Shown here in pieces: positions 23,546-32,148 of a DNA stretch of 33,654 bases. Origin of the DNA: Oscillospiraceae bacterium (lineage in GTDB: Bacteria; Bacillota; Clostridia; Oscillospirales; Ruminococcaceae); NCBI GenBank assembly GCA_017536625.1, contig JAFXGY010000023.1, positions 1 to 33,654 of the forward strand, in the 5' to 3' direction. A program made the translations under genes and the position numbers. Positions within the stretch are counted from its first letter, which is position 1; every line of letters starts with the position of its first letter. The notes below the pieces were generated by a model. That model was not told the DNA's origin. It made no database searches and saw only the letters and a program-made list of their open reading frames with translations.

Positions 23546-24124
23546 ATGAAAAAACTTCTCTATATCGATTCCTGCATCCGCGGCGAACTTTCCCGCACAA
23601 GGCGTATTGCAACACCCATAATCGAAAAGCTTTCCGAGCGTTATGAGGTGGAAACCATTGTTATCAATGACCTTGATCTCGTACCGGTGCAGATTGAGGA
23701 AAACCGCAGAAGAGCAAACGGAATCGTTTCCGATGAAGCTCTTTGCTGGGCAAATAAAATCAAAAATGCGGACAGAATCGTAATCGCCGCACCTTTCTGG
23801 GATATGTCCATTCCCGCGGCGCTTAAAACTTTTTTCGAACTTTGCTCCCTTTTCGGCGTGACTTTTGACAGTGACGACAAAACCTGCTTCGGGCTTTGCA
23901 AAGCGGAAAATCTTCTTTTCATAACAACCCGCGGCATGGCAATAAAAACCGGCGACCCGCTGGAACAGGCAACTCCCTATATCAAGGCCCTTTCCTGGCT
24001 TTGGGGAATAAAAGGTTTTGAAGTTGTGGCAAGGGATAATTTTGATTATATCCCTGCGGAAGAAATCGAAAAACAGATAGAATCCGCCATAAATGAGGGA
24101 ATCGAAATTGCGGAAAAATTCTGA
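23546..24124 (+). CDS. Flavodoxin-fold NAD(P)H oxidoreductase (azoreductase-like)
   Basis: A 192-residue protein of the flavodoxin-2/FMN-dependent NADH reductase family. The first strand and phosphate loop are LLYIDSCIRGELSRTRRIA. The FMN ring-binding region is APFWDMSIPAALKTFFELC, with LLFITTRGM later. It resembles AzoR, which reduces quinones and azo compounds with NAD(P)H. ATG 23546 follows AAGAGGAATA. It comes 18 bases after the DUF5714 stop and overlaps the VanZ-like gene, so the three are probably one transcript. Substrate cannot be deduced. Confidence 0.88.
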   Translation: MKKLLYIDSCIRGELSRTRRIATPIIEKLSERYEVETIVINDLDLVPVQIEENRRRANGIVSDEALCWANKIKNADRIVIAAPFWDMSIPAALKTFFELCSLFGVTFDSDDKTCFGLCKAENLLFITTRGMAIKTGDPLEQATPYIKALSWLWGIKGFEVVARDNFDYIPAEEIEKQIESAINEGIEIAEKF

Positions 24125-24788
24125 TTATATAAAAATTTTCGCGTGGATTTCCTATGCTGTGGGAACGCTCTTTTTCGGAACCTACGCCGTTTTTGAAATT
24201 ATTCCGGGATTTCAGCTTTCCACCTTCGGAAGGCTGTTCCTGCTTGGGGTTTGCTGCTTGTTCCTCTGGATCGGAGGATTTCTTCTTGCGAAGCAGAGCG
24301 GAAATAACAGACCGATGAAAATCAATCTTTGGATTTTCATCGGGCTTTTCCTTCTGCTTTTTGCAACACTCACTCTTTTTGACCCCATGTGGGGAAGAAA
24401 CGGCGGCTTTGTGATTTGGAACAAGGAACTTTTCAGGAATTATGCCGAAAATCAGCTGAATCTTATTCCTTTTAAAACGATAATTCAGTTTTTCAAAAAC
24501 GGAACATTCAGAACTTTTCTTGTGAATATCATTGGAAACCTCATCTGCCTTATGCCGCTCGGAATCCTTCTTCCGCTGGCTTTCGAAAAACAGCGGAAGA
24601 CATGGTTCTTTCTTCTGACGGTTTCGCTTGTTGTGATTTTGGTGGAATTCCTCCAGTTTGCAACTCTTGCGGGCAGCTGTGATATTGATGATCTGATTCT
24701 TAATGTCGGTGGGGCGTTCCTCATCTATCTTTTTACAAAAAACAAAGAAGCGTTCAGCTTCCTCAGATTTGCATTACTTTTGGAATAA
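24108..24788 (+). CDS. VanZ-family membrane protein
   Basis: A 226-residue integral membrane protein with five predicted helices. The family signature is the C-terminal CDIDDLILNVGGAFLIYLF block and the NLICLMPLGILLPLAF helix. VanZ from Tn1546 raises teicoplanin resistance by an unknown mechanism; chromosomal homologues are common in Clostridia. The start is placed at TTG 24108 because GAGGGA lies seven bases before it; ATG 24093 would have no site. Either start overlaps the flavin reductase gene. It converges with the VanY-like gene on one terminator, so VanY and VanZ homologues sit side by side. Confidence 0.88.
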   Translation: MRKNSDYIKIFAWISYAVGTLFFGTYAVFEIIPGFQLSTFGRLFLLGVCCLFLWIGGFLLAKQSGNNRPMKINLWIFIGLFLLLFATLTLFDPMWGRNGGFVIWNKELFRNYAENQLNLIPFKTIIQFFKNGTFRTFLVNIIGNLICLMPLGILLPLAFEKQRKTWFFLLTVSLVVILVEFLQFATLAGSCDIDDLILNVGGAFLIYLFTKNKEAFSFLRFALLLE

Positions 24789-24790
24789 CA

Positions 24791-24823
24791 AAAAAACCGA
24801 ACGCTTTCTGCGTTCGGTTTTTT
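24791..24823. terminator. Bidirectional terminator between vanZ-like and vanY-like genes
   Basis: AAAAAACCGAACGC pairs with GCGTTCGGTTTTTT around a five-base loop; A and T tracts flank both sides. Confidence 0.9.
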
Positions 24824-24832
24824 GCTGTTTTA

Positions 24833-25711
24833 TTATTCCTGCAAAAGATATTCTTCAAGGCAAAGTCCGGATTCTTTGATGAGCAGGGCCTGTTCTTTTC
24901 CGACATAGCGGAAATGCCAGGGTTCATGGGTAAAGCCGGTGATATCTTCTTTTCCTTCCGGATAGCGAAGAATGAATCCATATTCATGCGCATGTTCAAG
25001 AAGCCATGCTTCTTCCGGGGAACCTTCGAATTCGCCAAAGGTGCAGCCAATATCAATTCCAAGTCCGCTGTTGTGTTCGCTTGCACCGCCGGGAACATCG
25101 GTTTTGCCTGCGGCAAAAAGTTCGTTCTGTTTTTCGATGGTACGGTAGGCGGTATAAAGAGTAAAACGAAGTCCTTCGCTTTCGCCGGAATCTATCATTG
25201 CGGAAAGGTCGCCGAAAATTCTTGCGTCAACGATATGTCCGTCATCGTCGATTGCGGCACCGTCAAGAGCAAAATCGGCGGGAAGGGGATTTTCGCGGTT
25301 TACGAGGAGCATATACCATTCGTCCTTCGGAATTTCGGGTTTTTCCGGCTCCGGGGATTCTTTGTTTTCTTCCGGTTCTTCGGTTATTTCGGGTTCTGCG
25401 GGAATTTCAGGCTGTTCTTCCGGAACAGATTCGGGTTCCGCCGGAACTTCCGGTTCTTTGTTTTCTTCGGGAATTTCCTCTTCGGAAGAGTTTTCAACGA
25501 AAGGTTCTTCGTTTCCTTTTTCGAAAAATCCGATTTTCGGAAATTCAAAATTATCTCCGAAGGCAAAAAATGCAAGGGTGCCTGCGGCGATTATGATTAC
25601 TGCGGAAAAAACACCGAAAAATATTTTAAGACCCTTGTGCTTTTTCGGCTGCCTTATTTTAATGGCGCGGGGTTCGCGCTCTTCCGGGTCGATTCTTGTG
25701 CCGTTGGACAT
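24833..25711 (-). CDS. VanY/DdcY-type M15B D-alanyl-D-alanine carboxypeptidase
   Basis: A 292-residue zinc D,D-carboxypeptidase that cleaves the terminal D-Ala of peptidoglycan precursors. It has a short cytoplasmic basic start, one membrane helix (about 29-51, IFFGVFSAVIIIAAGTLAFFA), a Glu/Pro-rich spacer of about 60 residues, then the M15 domain. Zinc-binding and catalytic residues are in GGASEHNSGLGIDIG (His and Asp) and FTHEPWHFRYVG (Glu and His). AGGAGA lies eight bases before ATG 25711 on this strand. It lies beside a VanZ homologue, but no VanA ligase or VanX is present, so this need not mean glycopeptide resistance; housekeeping wall trimming is equally likely. Confidence 0.92.
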   Translation of the reverse strand: MSNGTRIDPEEREPRAIKIRQPKKHKGLKIFFGVFSAVIIIAAGTLAFFAFGDNFEFPKIGFFEKGNEEPFVENSSEEEIPEENKEPEVPAEPESVPEEQPEIPAEPEITEEPEENKESPEPEKPEIPKDEWYMLLVNRENPLPADFALDGAAIDDDGHIVDARIFGDLSAMIDSGESEGLRFTLYTAYRTIEKQNELFAAGKTDVPGGASEHNSGLGIDIGCTFGEFEGSPEEAWLLEHAHEYGFILRYPEGKEDITGFTHEPWHFRYVGKEQALLIKESGLCLEEYLLQE

Positions 25712-25771
25712 TTCGTTTTCTCCTTTTCTATGAAAAAGGTAATTGGCGGAACATAAATTTCCACATATACA

Positions 25772-25800
25772 AATATAGTAAAAAATTTCATTTTTGTCAA
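25772..25800 (-). promoter_or_regulatory. Sigma-A promoter for the vanY-like gene
   Basis: On the minus strand TTGACA (25795-25800) and TATATT (25772-25777) are 17 bases apart. Confidence 0.75.
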
Positions 25801-25852
25801 CCGCGGCAAAAATGGACTTGGCTCAAATAGTAAAAAACGGTTCCGAATATAC

Positions 25853-25881
25853 TTGATTTTGCCTGTGAAAAAGCGTATTAT
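25853..25881 (+). promoter_or_regulatory. Sigma-A promoter for the acetyltransferase gene
   Basis: TTGATT (25853-25858), 17 bases, TATTAT (25876-25881). An inverted repeat ATATCC-N9-GGATAT (25880-25900) lies across the predicted start and could be an operator. Confidence 0.6.
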
Positions 25882-25912
25882 ATCCTATATTAATGGATAT
25901 AAGAGGTGTGTT

Positions 25913-26479
25913 ATGACCGAACTTGAAAAACGCGATCTCGGGCTTATGTACAGTCCCATGGTTTGCATAAAAGAAATGTTTGAAGCAAGGGATAAATGTA
26001 CTCAATATAACAATATCCCTTATTCCGAACAGGAAAAAAGAACGGCCTTTATCAAAAACCTTTTCGGAAAAACCGGAAAAAACGTTACCGTCGAAAACGG
26101 TTTTAAATGCAATATGGGAAGCAACATTTTTGTGGGAGAAAATTTTTACTGCAATTTCAACTGCACAATTTATGATGCGGGCCCTGTTATTATAGGCGAT
26201 AACGTAATGTTCGGACCATGCGTAACCCTTTGCACGGCTACCCACCCGACCAAAGCAAACGAAAGAATCAACGAAAAAGGCGAAGAACTTTCATTCCCGA
26301 TAACCATCGGCGATAATGTCTGGATAGGCGGGGGTGCCTTCATAAATCCCGGTGTAACCATCGGAAAAGGCGCTGTGGTTGCTTCCGGTTCGGTTGTAAC
26401 AAAAGATGTGCCAGAAAACGCACTCGTTGCGGGTGTTCCGGCCGTTGTCAAAAAAATCATTGATAACAGCGCAGAATAA
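25913..26479 (+). CDS. Sugar O-acetyltransferase (maltose/galactoside O-acetyltransferase type)
   Basis: A 188-residue left-handed beta-helix enzyme of the Maa/LacA family, which acetylates free sugars with acetyl-CoA. The N-terminal Mac domain ([21 protein letters not shown] region) precedes hexapeptide repeats. The catalytic His lies in [13 protein letters not shown], and the later coils are [22 protein letters not shown] and [24 protein letters not shown]-type (ending AGVPAVV). ATG 25913 follows AAGAGGTG and gives the expected N terminus; the frame extends to 25853 but that includes the promoter. It is transcribed divergently from the VanY-like gene. Confidence 0.92.
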   Translation: MTELEKRDLGLMYSPMVCIKEMFEARDKCTQYNNIPYSEQEKRTAFIKNLFGKTGKNVTVENGFKCNMGSNIFVGENFYCNFNCTIYDAGPVIIGDNVMFGPCVTLCTATHPTKANERINEKGEELSFPITIGDNVWIGGGAFINPGVTIGKGAVVASGSVVTKDVPENALVAGVPAVVKKIIDNSAE

Positions 26480-26523
26480 TCCTTTTGAAAATATAAAATA
26501 TCTAATCCGAAAGGAACAGAAAA

Positions 26524-27885
26524 ATGAAAATAGTTGTAATTGGCGCAGGAAAAGTCGGAAGCACCCTTGCGGCACAGCTTGTTAAAGAAGGACATGAAGT
26601 ACTTGTTCTTGATACAAACCAGGAGCGCCTTGAAATGCTCCAGAACAGAATAGATATCATGACTCTTTGCGGAAACGGTGCTTCAAAGGAATGCCTCGAG
26701 GAAGCGGAAGCTGCAGATTGTGATATCGTAATTGCGGCAACCTCCGCAGACGAAGTAAACATTCTTTCCTGCTTCATTGCCCGCCAGATAGGTGTTTCGA
26801 AAACAATTGCAAGGGTCCGCAACCCGGAATACAGAACACAGCTTGAAATGATGAAGGAAGAACTGGGCCTTTCCATGATAGTAAACCCGGAACTTTCCGC
26901 CGCAAACGAAATTTCGAGGATTCTGCGTTTCCCTTCCGCAAACGATGTGGAACTTTTCTGCCGCGGTCATGTGGAACTTGTTGAATATACTATCGGAAAA
27001 GAATGTCCTCTTTGCAATCTTGCGCTCAAGGATATTTATACCAAATATAAAATAAAGGTTCTTATCTGCGCAGTCCGCAGGGGAGAAGACATCACCATTC
27101 CGAAAGGTGATTTTGTTCTTAGGGAAGGGGATAAAATCAATATCACCGCTTCGCCGAAAAATATCCACGACTTTTTCAGTGCAATCGGTTCGTTTAAACG
27201 CCCCGTAAAAAGCGTTATGATAGTCGGCGGTTCCATGATCGCTTATTATCTTGCAAATCAGCTTATCGATATGAATATCGACGTAAAAATAGTAGAACAG
27301 AATACAAGACGCTGCGAAGAACTTTCCGAATTGATTCCAAAAGCTTCAATAGTCTGCGCAAACGCAACAGAAAACGACCTTCTGCTTGAAGAAGGAATCA
27401 TGGATTTTGATGGTTTTGTCGCTCTTACCGGACTTGATGAAATGAACATCATTTATGGTATGTATGCTAAAACAAAAAATGTTGAAAAAGTTATCACAAA
27501 GGTTCATCATCTTTCTTTCCCGGAGGTTATTGAAAGCAGCGGAATCGAAAGCGTTGTTTCTCCGAAGCTGATAACCGCCGAACGTATAAGTTCCTATGTC
27601 CGCGCGGTACAGAATTCTTACAGCAAGAACAAAGTAGAATCTCTTCGCCGCATAGTTGATAACCGCATAGAAGCTCTTGAATTCATAGTCAGGGATGAGG
27701 AAGAATTCATCGGAGTTCAGCTCAAAGATCTTTCCATAAAGGATAATGTTCTTGTGGCGGCAATAGTCCGCAAAGGCCATGCAATTATTCCCGGCGGTTA
27801 TGATACCATAAAAAGAGGCGATGCCGTTGTTGTAATAACTCCGAATATCGCGACTATAGAAGAACTTAATGATATTCTGAGGTAA
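26524..27885 (+). CDS. trkA: Trk potassium uptake regulatory subunit TrkA
   Basis: A 453-residue cytoplasmic, peripheral membrane protein that gates the TrkH potassium channel in response to nucleotides. It has the full duplicated layout: RCK-N (GAGKVGSTLA, residues 6-15), RCK-C (about 140-225), second RCK-N (about 226-350) and second RCK-C (about 370-453, ending VVVITPNIATIEELNDILR). The first nucleotide motif is canonical. The second reads GGSMIAYYLA and lacks the usual GxGxxG glycines, so NAD binding there may be changed. ATG 26524 follows AAAGGAA. trkH begins two bases after its stop. Confidence 0.95.
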   Translation: MKIVVIGAGKVGSTLAAQLVKEGHEVLVLDTNQERLEMLQNRIDIMTLCGNGASKECLEEAEAADCDIVIAATSADEVNILSCFIARQIGVSKTIARVRNPEYRTQLEMMKEELGLSMIVNPELSAANEISRILRFPSANDVELFCRGHVELVEYTIGKECPLCNLALKDIYTKYKIKVLICAVRRGEDITIPKGDFVLREGDKINITASPKNIHDFFSAIGSFKRPVKSVMIVGGSMIAYYLANQLIDMNIDVKIVEQNTRRCEELSELIPKASIVCANATENDLLLEEGIMDFDGFVALTGLDEMNIIYGMYAKTKNVEKVITKVHHLSFPEVIESSGIESVVSPKLITAERISSYVRAVQNSYSKNKVESLRRIVDNRIEALEFIVRDEEEFIGVQLKDLSIKDNVLVAAIVRKGHAIIPGGYDTIKRGDAVVVITPNIATIEELNDILR

Positions 27886-27887
27886 TT

Positions 27888-29333
27888 ATGAACTATAAAA
27901 TGATACGCTACATCATCGGAATGATATTGATGGCAGAATCCGGTTTTATGGTTCTTCCGATGGCGGTTTCACTTTTTTATAAAGAATTTGATATCTTGAT
28001 GCCGTTTGTTTACAGCATTATGCTCACTTTCTGTGTGGCGGCAATGTTCGGGCTTAAAAAGCCGAAAAACGACCTTGTTTTCGCGCGAGAAAGCTATATC
28101 GCTGTTTCCGCGGGATGGATGCTGGTATCTTTCTTCGGGGCAATGCCTTTTTTCCTCAGCGGAGAGATTCCTTCTTTCATTGATGCGTTTTTCGAAACGG
28201 TTTCCGGATTCACAACCACAGGCGCAACGATTCTTTCCACGGTGGAAACCATGTCAAAAGGACTTCTTTTCTGGCGTGCGTTCACCCATTGGATCGGCGG
28301 TATGGGAATTATCATGTTCCTTCTGATGCTGACACAGTTTTCCGAAGGGCATTCCCTTTATATTATGCGTGCGGAAGTTCCGGGACCTTCCGTCGGCAAA
28401 ATAGCGCCGAAATCAACTTCAAATGCCCATATCCTTTACGGAATTTACACGGCGCTCACCATTTTTGAAGCGGTTCTGCTTCTTTTCGGCGGAATGCCTG
28501 TTTTCGATGCGGTAACCACAGCTTTTTCAACCGCGGGAACCGGAGGTTTCAGCGTAAAGGATGCGGGAATTGCCGCTTATGAAAGCGCCTATATCGAATG
28601 GGTCGTTTCGATTTTTATGTTGCTATTCGGTGTAAACTTCAACCTTTATTTCCTTATGCTTATCGGCAAATTCAAAATCGCTCTTAAAAGTGAAGAACTT
28701 CGGGTTTTCCTTGCTGTAATTGCTGTCTGCACGGTAATAATGGGCGTGAACAGCGCAGAGTATTACGGGGATTTGAGCGTTGCAATAAGAAAAGCATTCT
28801 TCCAGACCACCGCAACAATTTCCACAACCGGTTTCGGCGGCGTGGAATTTATGAACTGGCCAATGCTTTGCCATTCGGTTGTTCTTGTTCTTCTTTTCCT
28901 CGGAGGCTGTGCGGGTTCCACCGCAGGCGGACTTAAAATCGGAAGAGTCATAATGACATTTAAAATGCTTCGGAAGGAAGCCCACCGCCTTGCACACCCG
29001 CATGAAATTACAACAATAAAATTCGAAGGCAAATTTATTGACAAAGAAACAAGAAGTTTTATAATGGTATATACGAGCGCGTTCTTCGTAATTCTCGCGG
29101 TTTCAAGTATCGCGGTGATGATAATGGGGCATGATTATGAAACCGCCTTCAGCGCGGTGCTTTCCTGCCTCAATAACGTAGGTCCTGCGCTCGGAGAAGT
29201 AGGTCACAGCGGACTTTATACCGGATTTAACGGTATAACAAAGCTTTTTATGTCACTTCTTATGCTTACCGGAAGGCTCGAAATTTTCCCGATGCTGATC
29301 CTTTTTATGCCGTCAACATGGAGAAAACATTGA
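27888..29333 (+). CDS. trkH: Trk potassium transporter membrane subunit TrkH
   Basis: A 481-residue potassium channel-like transporter with the four-repeat M1-P-M2 fold. Selectivity-filter regions are visible in the pore loops: SGFTTTGATIL, STAGTGGFSVKD, ISTTGFGGVEF and LNNVGPALGEVG. A conserved TrkH loop, GGCAGSTAGGLKIGR, lies before the last repeat. It probably forms a dimer gated by the TrkA ring encoded just before it. The start ATG lies two bases from the trkA stop with AGG inside trkA, so translation is coupled. mscL follows 21 bases later. Confidence 0.95.
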   Translation: MNYKMIRYIIGMILMAESGFMVLPMAVSLFYKEFDILMPFVYSIMLTFCVAAMFGLKKPKNDLVFARESYIAVSAGWMLVSFFGAMPFFLSGEIPSFIDAFFETVSGFTTTGATILSTVETMSKGLLFWRAFTHWIGGMGIIMFLLMLTQFSEGHSLYIMRAEVPGPSVGKIAPKSTSNAHILYGIYTALTIFEAVLLLFGGMPVFDAVTTAFSTAGTGGFSVKDAGIAAYESAYIEWVVSIFMLLFGVNFNLYFLMLIGKFKIALKSEELRVFLAVIAVCTVIMGVNSAEYYGDLSVAIRKAFFQTTATISTTGFGGVEFMNWPMLCHSVVLVLLFLGGCAGSTAGGLKIGRVIMTFKMLRKEAHRLAHPHEITTIKFEGKFIDKETRSFIMVYTSAFFVILAVSSIAVMIMGHDYETAFSAVLSCLNNVGPALGEVGHSGLYTGFNGITKLFMSLLMLTGRLEIFPMLILFMPSTWRKH

Positions 29334-29354
29334 TAAAAGAAAGGAAAGATAACG

Positions 29355-29810
29355 ATGAAAAAAATTATCGAAGAATTCAAAACATTTATCGCAAAGGGCA
29401 ATGTCCTTGATATGGCAGTGGGCGTAATCATCGCCACCGCTTTCGGAAAAATCACAACTTCCCTCGTAAACGATGTTTTCATGCCTTTAATCGGCTGGAT
29501 AATCGGTGATATCAATCTTTCCGAACTGAACATAGTTCTTACACCGGAAGTTCTCAACGAAGCCGGCGAAGTTGTAACCCCCGCTGTTGTGGTCGCAATC
29601 GGAACCTTTATTTCTACCGTAATTGATTTTGTTCTTATCGCATTCGTCGTATTCCTTATCGTCAAAGCCTTCAATACCGCAAAAGAAAAGGCCGAAGCGA
29701 AGAAAAAGGCAGAGGAAGAAGCCGCAGCTGCCGCAGAGGAAGAAGCACCCGCGGAACCTTCCGAAGAAGTTAAACTTCTTATGGAAATCAGAGATTTGCT
29801 CAAAAAATAA
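29355..29810 (+). CDS. mscL: Large-conductance mechanosensitive channel MscL
   Basis: A 151-residue channel that opens at high membrane tension to release solutes after osmotic downshock. The first helix and gate (FIAKGNVLDMAVGVIIATAFGKI) are standard, as are SLVNDVFMPLIGWI and the second helix VIDFVLIAFVVFLIVKAFN. The periplasmic loop carries an acidic insert. The C-terminal bundle is preceded by a long Lys/Glu/Ala-rich stretch with a run of alanines and ends EEVKLLMEIRDLLKK. Placement after trkA-trkH couples potassium uptake with emergency efflux, so the three genes form an osmotic unit. ATG 29355 follows AAAGGAAAG. Confidence 0.95.
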   Translation: MKKIIEEFKTFIAKGNVLDMAVGVIIATAFGKITTSLVNDVFMPLIGWIIGDINLSELNIVLTPEVLNEAGEVVTPAVVVAIGTFISTVIDFVLIAFVVFLIVKAFNTAKEKAEAKKKAEEEAAAAAEEEAPAEPSEEVKLLMEIRDLLKK

Positions 29811-29828
29811 AAAAATAAAAATGATAAA

Positions 29829-29857
29829 GGCGGGGGCTTGCTCCCGCCATAATTTTT
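29829..29857 (+). terminator. Probable terminator after mscL
   Basis: GGCGGGGGC (29829-29837) pairs with GCTCCCGCC (29840-29848); only five consecutive T residues follow after a short gap, so leakage into rluA is possible. Confidence 0.65.
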
Positions 29858-29874
29858 GAAAGGAGCATCGGAAA

Positions 29875-30744
29875 ATGCGCGAACTTGTGTTCAATATTAC
29901 AGCCGAGCACGACGGAAAACAGGCATATCACTATCTGCGTTATAACGAGCATTTTTCCTATGCTCTTATAGTAAAAATGCGCCATACCGAAAATTCGCTG
30001 CTGCTCGATGGGGTGCCAATACGCACCATCGACAGAATAAAGGCCGGCAGCGTGCTCAAAGCATATATCCCGGATTCCGAGAGTATGTTCACCCCGAACC
30101 CGGATCTTAAACTTGATATCCTTTATGAGGACGAAGATATCGTTGTTTTCGATAAACCGGTGAATATGCCGGTGCATCCTTCGAAAAACCACCAGACGGA
30201 TACGGTGGCAAATTACTGCGCCGCAAGATACGGAAACGCAAAATTCCATGTTGTGGGCCGTCTTGATATGGATACTTCCGGGATAATCGTCATAGGAAGG
30301 CATTCTCATGCGGCGGCGGTGCTCACAAAGAACGGCGGAGAAAAGGAATATATCGCAATAGTGGAAGGCGTGCTCGAAAACCCGAATGGAAACATAGATG
30401 CACCCATTGATGACAGCGACCCTGCTGTTCATAAAAGTTTTATTGCGGAAACAGGACAAAAATCGGTTACAGAATACGAAACAATAGCCACAAACGGTGT
30501 TTTAACGGCTGTAAAGGTAAAACCGCTTACAGGCAGAACTCACCAGATTCGCGTGCATTTTGCCCATATAGGACACCCTCTCTGCGGAGATGAACTTTAT
30601 GGAGGAAGCCTTGAGCACATAAATCGCCAGGCGCTTCACCGGGGAAGAATGGTTTTCGCTCACCCTATAACCGGCGAGATACTCAGCTTCGAAACTCCTC
30701 TTCCGGAAGATATGCAAAAGCTTATGGAAGAAATAAAAAAATAA
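29875..30744 (+). CDS. RluA-family pseudouridine synthase
   Basis: A 289-residue rRNA or tRNA pseudouridine synthase. The N-terminal part has an S4-like region (about 1-75, HYLRYNEHFSYALIVKMRH). The catalytic domain starts DILYEDEDIVVFDKPVNMPVHP, and the catalytic Asp is in VGRLDMDTSGIIVIGR, where the usual HRLD is GRLD. The second core motif is PLTGRTHQIRVHFAHIGHPLCGD. These identify the RluA/RluC/RluD group but not the target base. ATG 29875 follows AAAGGAG. Confidence 0.92.
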   Translation: MRELVFNITAEHDGKQAYHYLRYNEHFSYALIVKMRHTENSLLLDGVPIRTIDRIKAGSVLKAYIPDSESMFTPNPDLKLDILYEDEDIVVFDKPVNMPVHPSKNHQTDTVANYCAARYGNAKFHVVGRLDMDTSGIIVIGRHSHAAAVLTKNGGEKEYIAIVEGVLENPNGNIDAPIDDSDPAVHKSFIAETGQKSVTEYETIATNGVLTAVKVKPLTGRTHQIRVHFAHIGHPLCGDELYGGSLEHINRQALHRGRMVFAHPITGEILSFETPLPEDMQKLMEEIKK

Positions 30745-30755
30745 AAATGCTTTAT

Positions 30756-30784
30756 TTGTTCATATTTTTCCGATAAAATATAAA
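30756..30784 (+). promoter_or_regulatory. Predicted sigma-A promoter for the sseB-like gene
   Basis: TTGTTC (30756-30761) and TATAAA (30779-30784) with a 17-base spacer, 22 bases before the start. Confidence 0.5.
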
Positions 30785-30806
30785 GCGGAAAGGCGGTTGA
30801 TTTTTT

Positions 30807-31508
30807 ATGAATATTGATTACGCTGATTTCAATAACGGTCTTGAAGTGGATGAAACCGTCGATAAACTTGAAAAAGACGGTTATGATGAAGAAGTGGTCA
30901 GAGATTTTTTTATGCGTGCTCAGGACGTAAAATATATCGTTCCCTATCGCGATAAAGTGAATGCCATTCCTCTTTTTAATTCGAAGGACGGGCTGAAGCT
31001 TATTCCCGTTTTTGCAAGTTTTTCCGCGTTCGAAAAATGCCCTCTTCCTAAGGAAAAAGCAAGCATCATGCATTTTGATAAAGTGAACGATATCGTAAAA
31101 AACAGCAAAGGCCAGATCGGCGGAATCATAATCAATCCCCATGGAAAATCCATGATTTTCCGCCATAACGGCGCAGAAACCAAAAAGAACCAACAGGGTA
31201 CCGCCATGAAGTTTATGAGTCCTGCTTTTGTTCCGGAAAATCTTGTTAATGCGCTGAAAAATTATTTTTCTGAATGCGAAAATGTTTATGCCGCATATAT
31301 TCTTTGGGCACAGAAGGAAGAAGAACTTGCGCCCCATATCTTCCTTGTAGTGGATTTCGACGGAAAGAAGGAAGATTTCTTCCCGAAAGTTATCGAAGCG
31401 ATTAAACCCTGCCTTAAACCGGGTGATAATCTCGAAATGGCAAAGGCGGATTTCAAGCTCCTCAAAGCGTCGGAAAAAATTGTCAAACCGATTTATAAAA
31501 AATCTTGA
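30807..31508 (+). CDS. SseB-family protein
   Basis: A 233-residue cytoplasmic protein with the SseB N-terminal fold (VNAIPLFNSKDGLKLIPVFASFSAFEK through INPHGKSMIFRH) and an SseB C-terminal-like domain (about 150-230, VYAAYILWAQKEEELAPHIFLVVDFDG). SseB was named for serine sensitivity in E. coli, but its molecular role is unclear. The protein has no signal or membrane segment. ATG 30807 lies 15 bases after GGAAAGGCGG, an ordinary but slightly distant site. It has its own promoter and no clear terminator before cobO. Confidence 0.82.
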   Translation: MNIDYADFNNGLEVDETVDKLEKDGYDEEVVRDFFMRAQDVKYIVPYRDKVNAIPLFNSKDGLKLIPVFASFSAFEKCPLPKEKASIMHFDKVNDIVKNSKGQIGGIIINPHGKSMIFRHNGAETKKNQQGTAMKFMSPAFVPENLVNALKNYFSECENVYAAYILWAQKEEELAPHIFLVVDFDGKKEDFFPKVIEAIKPCLKPGDNLEMAKADFKLLKASEKIVKPIYKKS

Positions 31509-31533
31509 TATCTTCATCGTTTTGGTGTATATT
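31505..31533 (+). promoter_or_regulatory. Predicted sigma-A promoter for cobO
   Basis: TTGATA (31505-31510), 17 bases, TATATT (31528-31533). Confidence 0.65.
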
Positions 31534-31569
31534 TAATATGTAAAAATCCCGAAAGGAGGCGTTTCTTCC

Positions 31570-32073
31570 ATGAATAAAGGCATAACAAGGCTTTATACCG
31601 GAAACGGAAAAGGCAAAACCACAATGGCCCTGGGGCTTGCTCTTCGCGTTGCGGGGGAAGGAAGACGCGTCTTTATCGGTCAGTTCATTAAAGATGATCC
31701 GAAAGGGGATATAATGGCCCTTCGAAAGGCGATTCCCGGAATTGTGACCGCACAATTTGGCTGCGGAACAGGCTGCATTGCCGGAAGAGAACCGGATAAA
31801 ACCGATCTCGACTGCGCGAAAAAAGGCCTTGCAAGGGCAAAACAGGCGCTTTCAAGTGCGGCGTTCGGGCTTGTGGTTCTTGACGAAATCACCATTCCGA
31901 TGTATTTCGGACTTATCACAATGGACGATGTAAAAGAGCTTTTGGCGCTTAAAACTCCAGGAACGGAACTTGTTTTTACCGGAAGATACGCTTCCGATGA
32001 ACTCAAAGCCCTTTGCGATATGGTAACGGTGGTCGAAAGCGAAAAAATGCCGAAGCACGTTCCGGAACTTTAA
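31570..32073 (+). CDS. cobO: Corrinoid (cob(I)yrinate) adenosyltransferase
   Basis: A 167-residue CobA/CobO/BtuR-type ATP:corrinoid adenosyltransferase, making the adenosyl form of vitamin B12. The atypical P-loop of this family is GNGKGKTTMALGLALR (residues 11-26), followed by VFIGQFIKD, LVVLDEITIPMYFGL and the C-terminal VFTGRYASDELKALCDMVTVVESEK. The short N terminus and overall length fit the family. ATG 31570 follows AAAGGAGG. A cobalamin riboswitch begins 75 bases after the gene rather than before it. No other B12 synthesis or transport gene is in the window. Confidence 0.94.
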   Translation: MNKGITRLYTGNGKGKTTMALGLALRVAGEGRRVFIGQFIKDDPKGDIMALRKAIPGIVTAQFGCGTGCIAGREPDKTDLDCAKKGLARAKQALSSAAFGLVVLDEITIPMYFGLITMDDVKELLALKTPGTELVFTGRYASDELKALCDMVTVVESEKMPKHVPEL

Positions 32074-32089
32074 TTCAGCAAAAACGGAC

Positions 32090-32118
32090 TTGATTAAAAA
32101 AGAGTGCAATGATAAAAT
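32090..32118 (+). promoter_or_regulatory. Promoter for the cobalamin riboswitch transcript
   Basis: TTGATT (32090-32095), 17 bases, TAAAAT (32113-32118). The predicted start, about 32125, is just before the P1 stem, so the riboswitch has its own promoter. Confidence 0.6.
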
Positions 32119-32148
32119 AAGATTGCAGTTTGAAAAGTAAATATTGTG

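Noticed and set aside
24093-25711. A glycopeptide-resistance cluster
   Set aside because: Only VanY- and VanZ-like genes are present; the ligase, dehydrogenase, VanX and regulators are missing.
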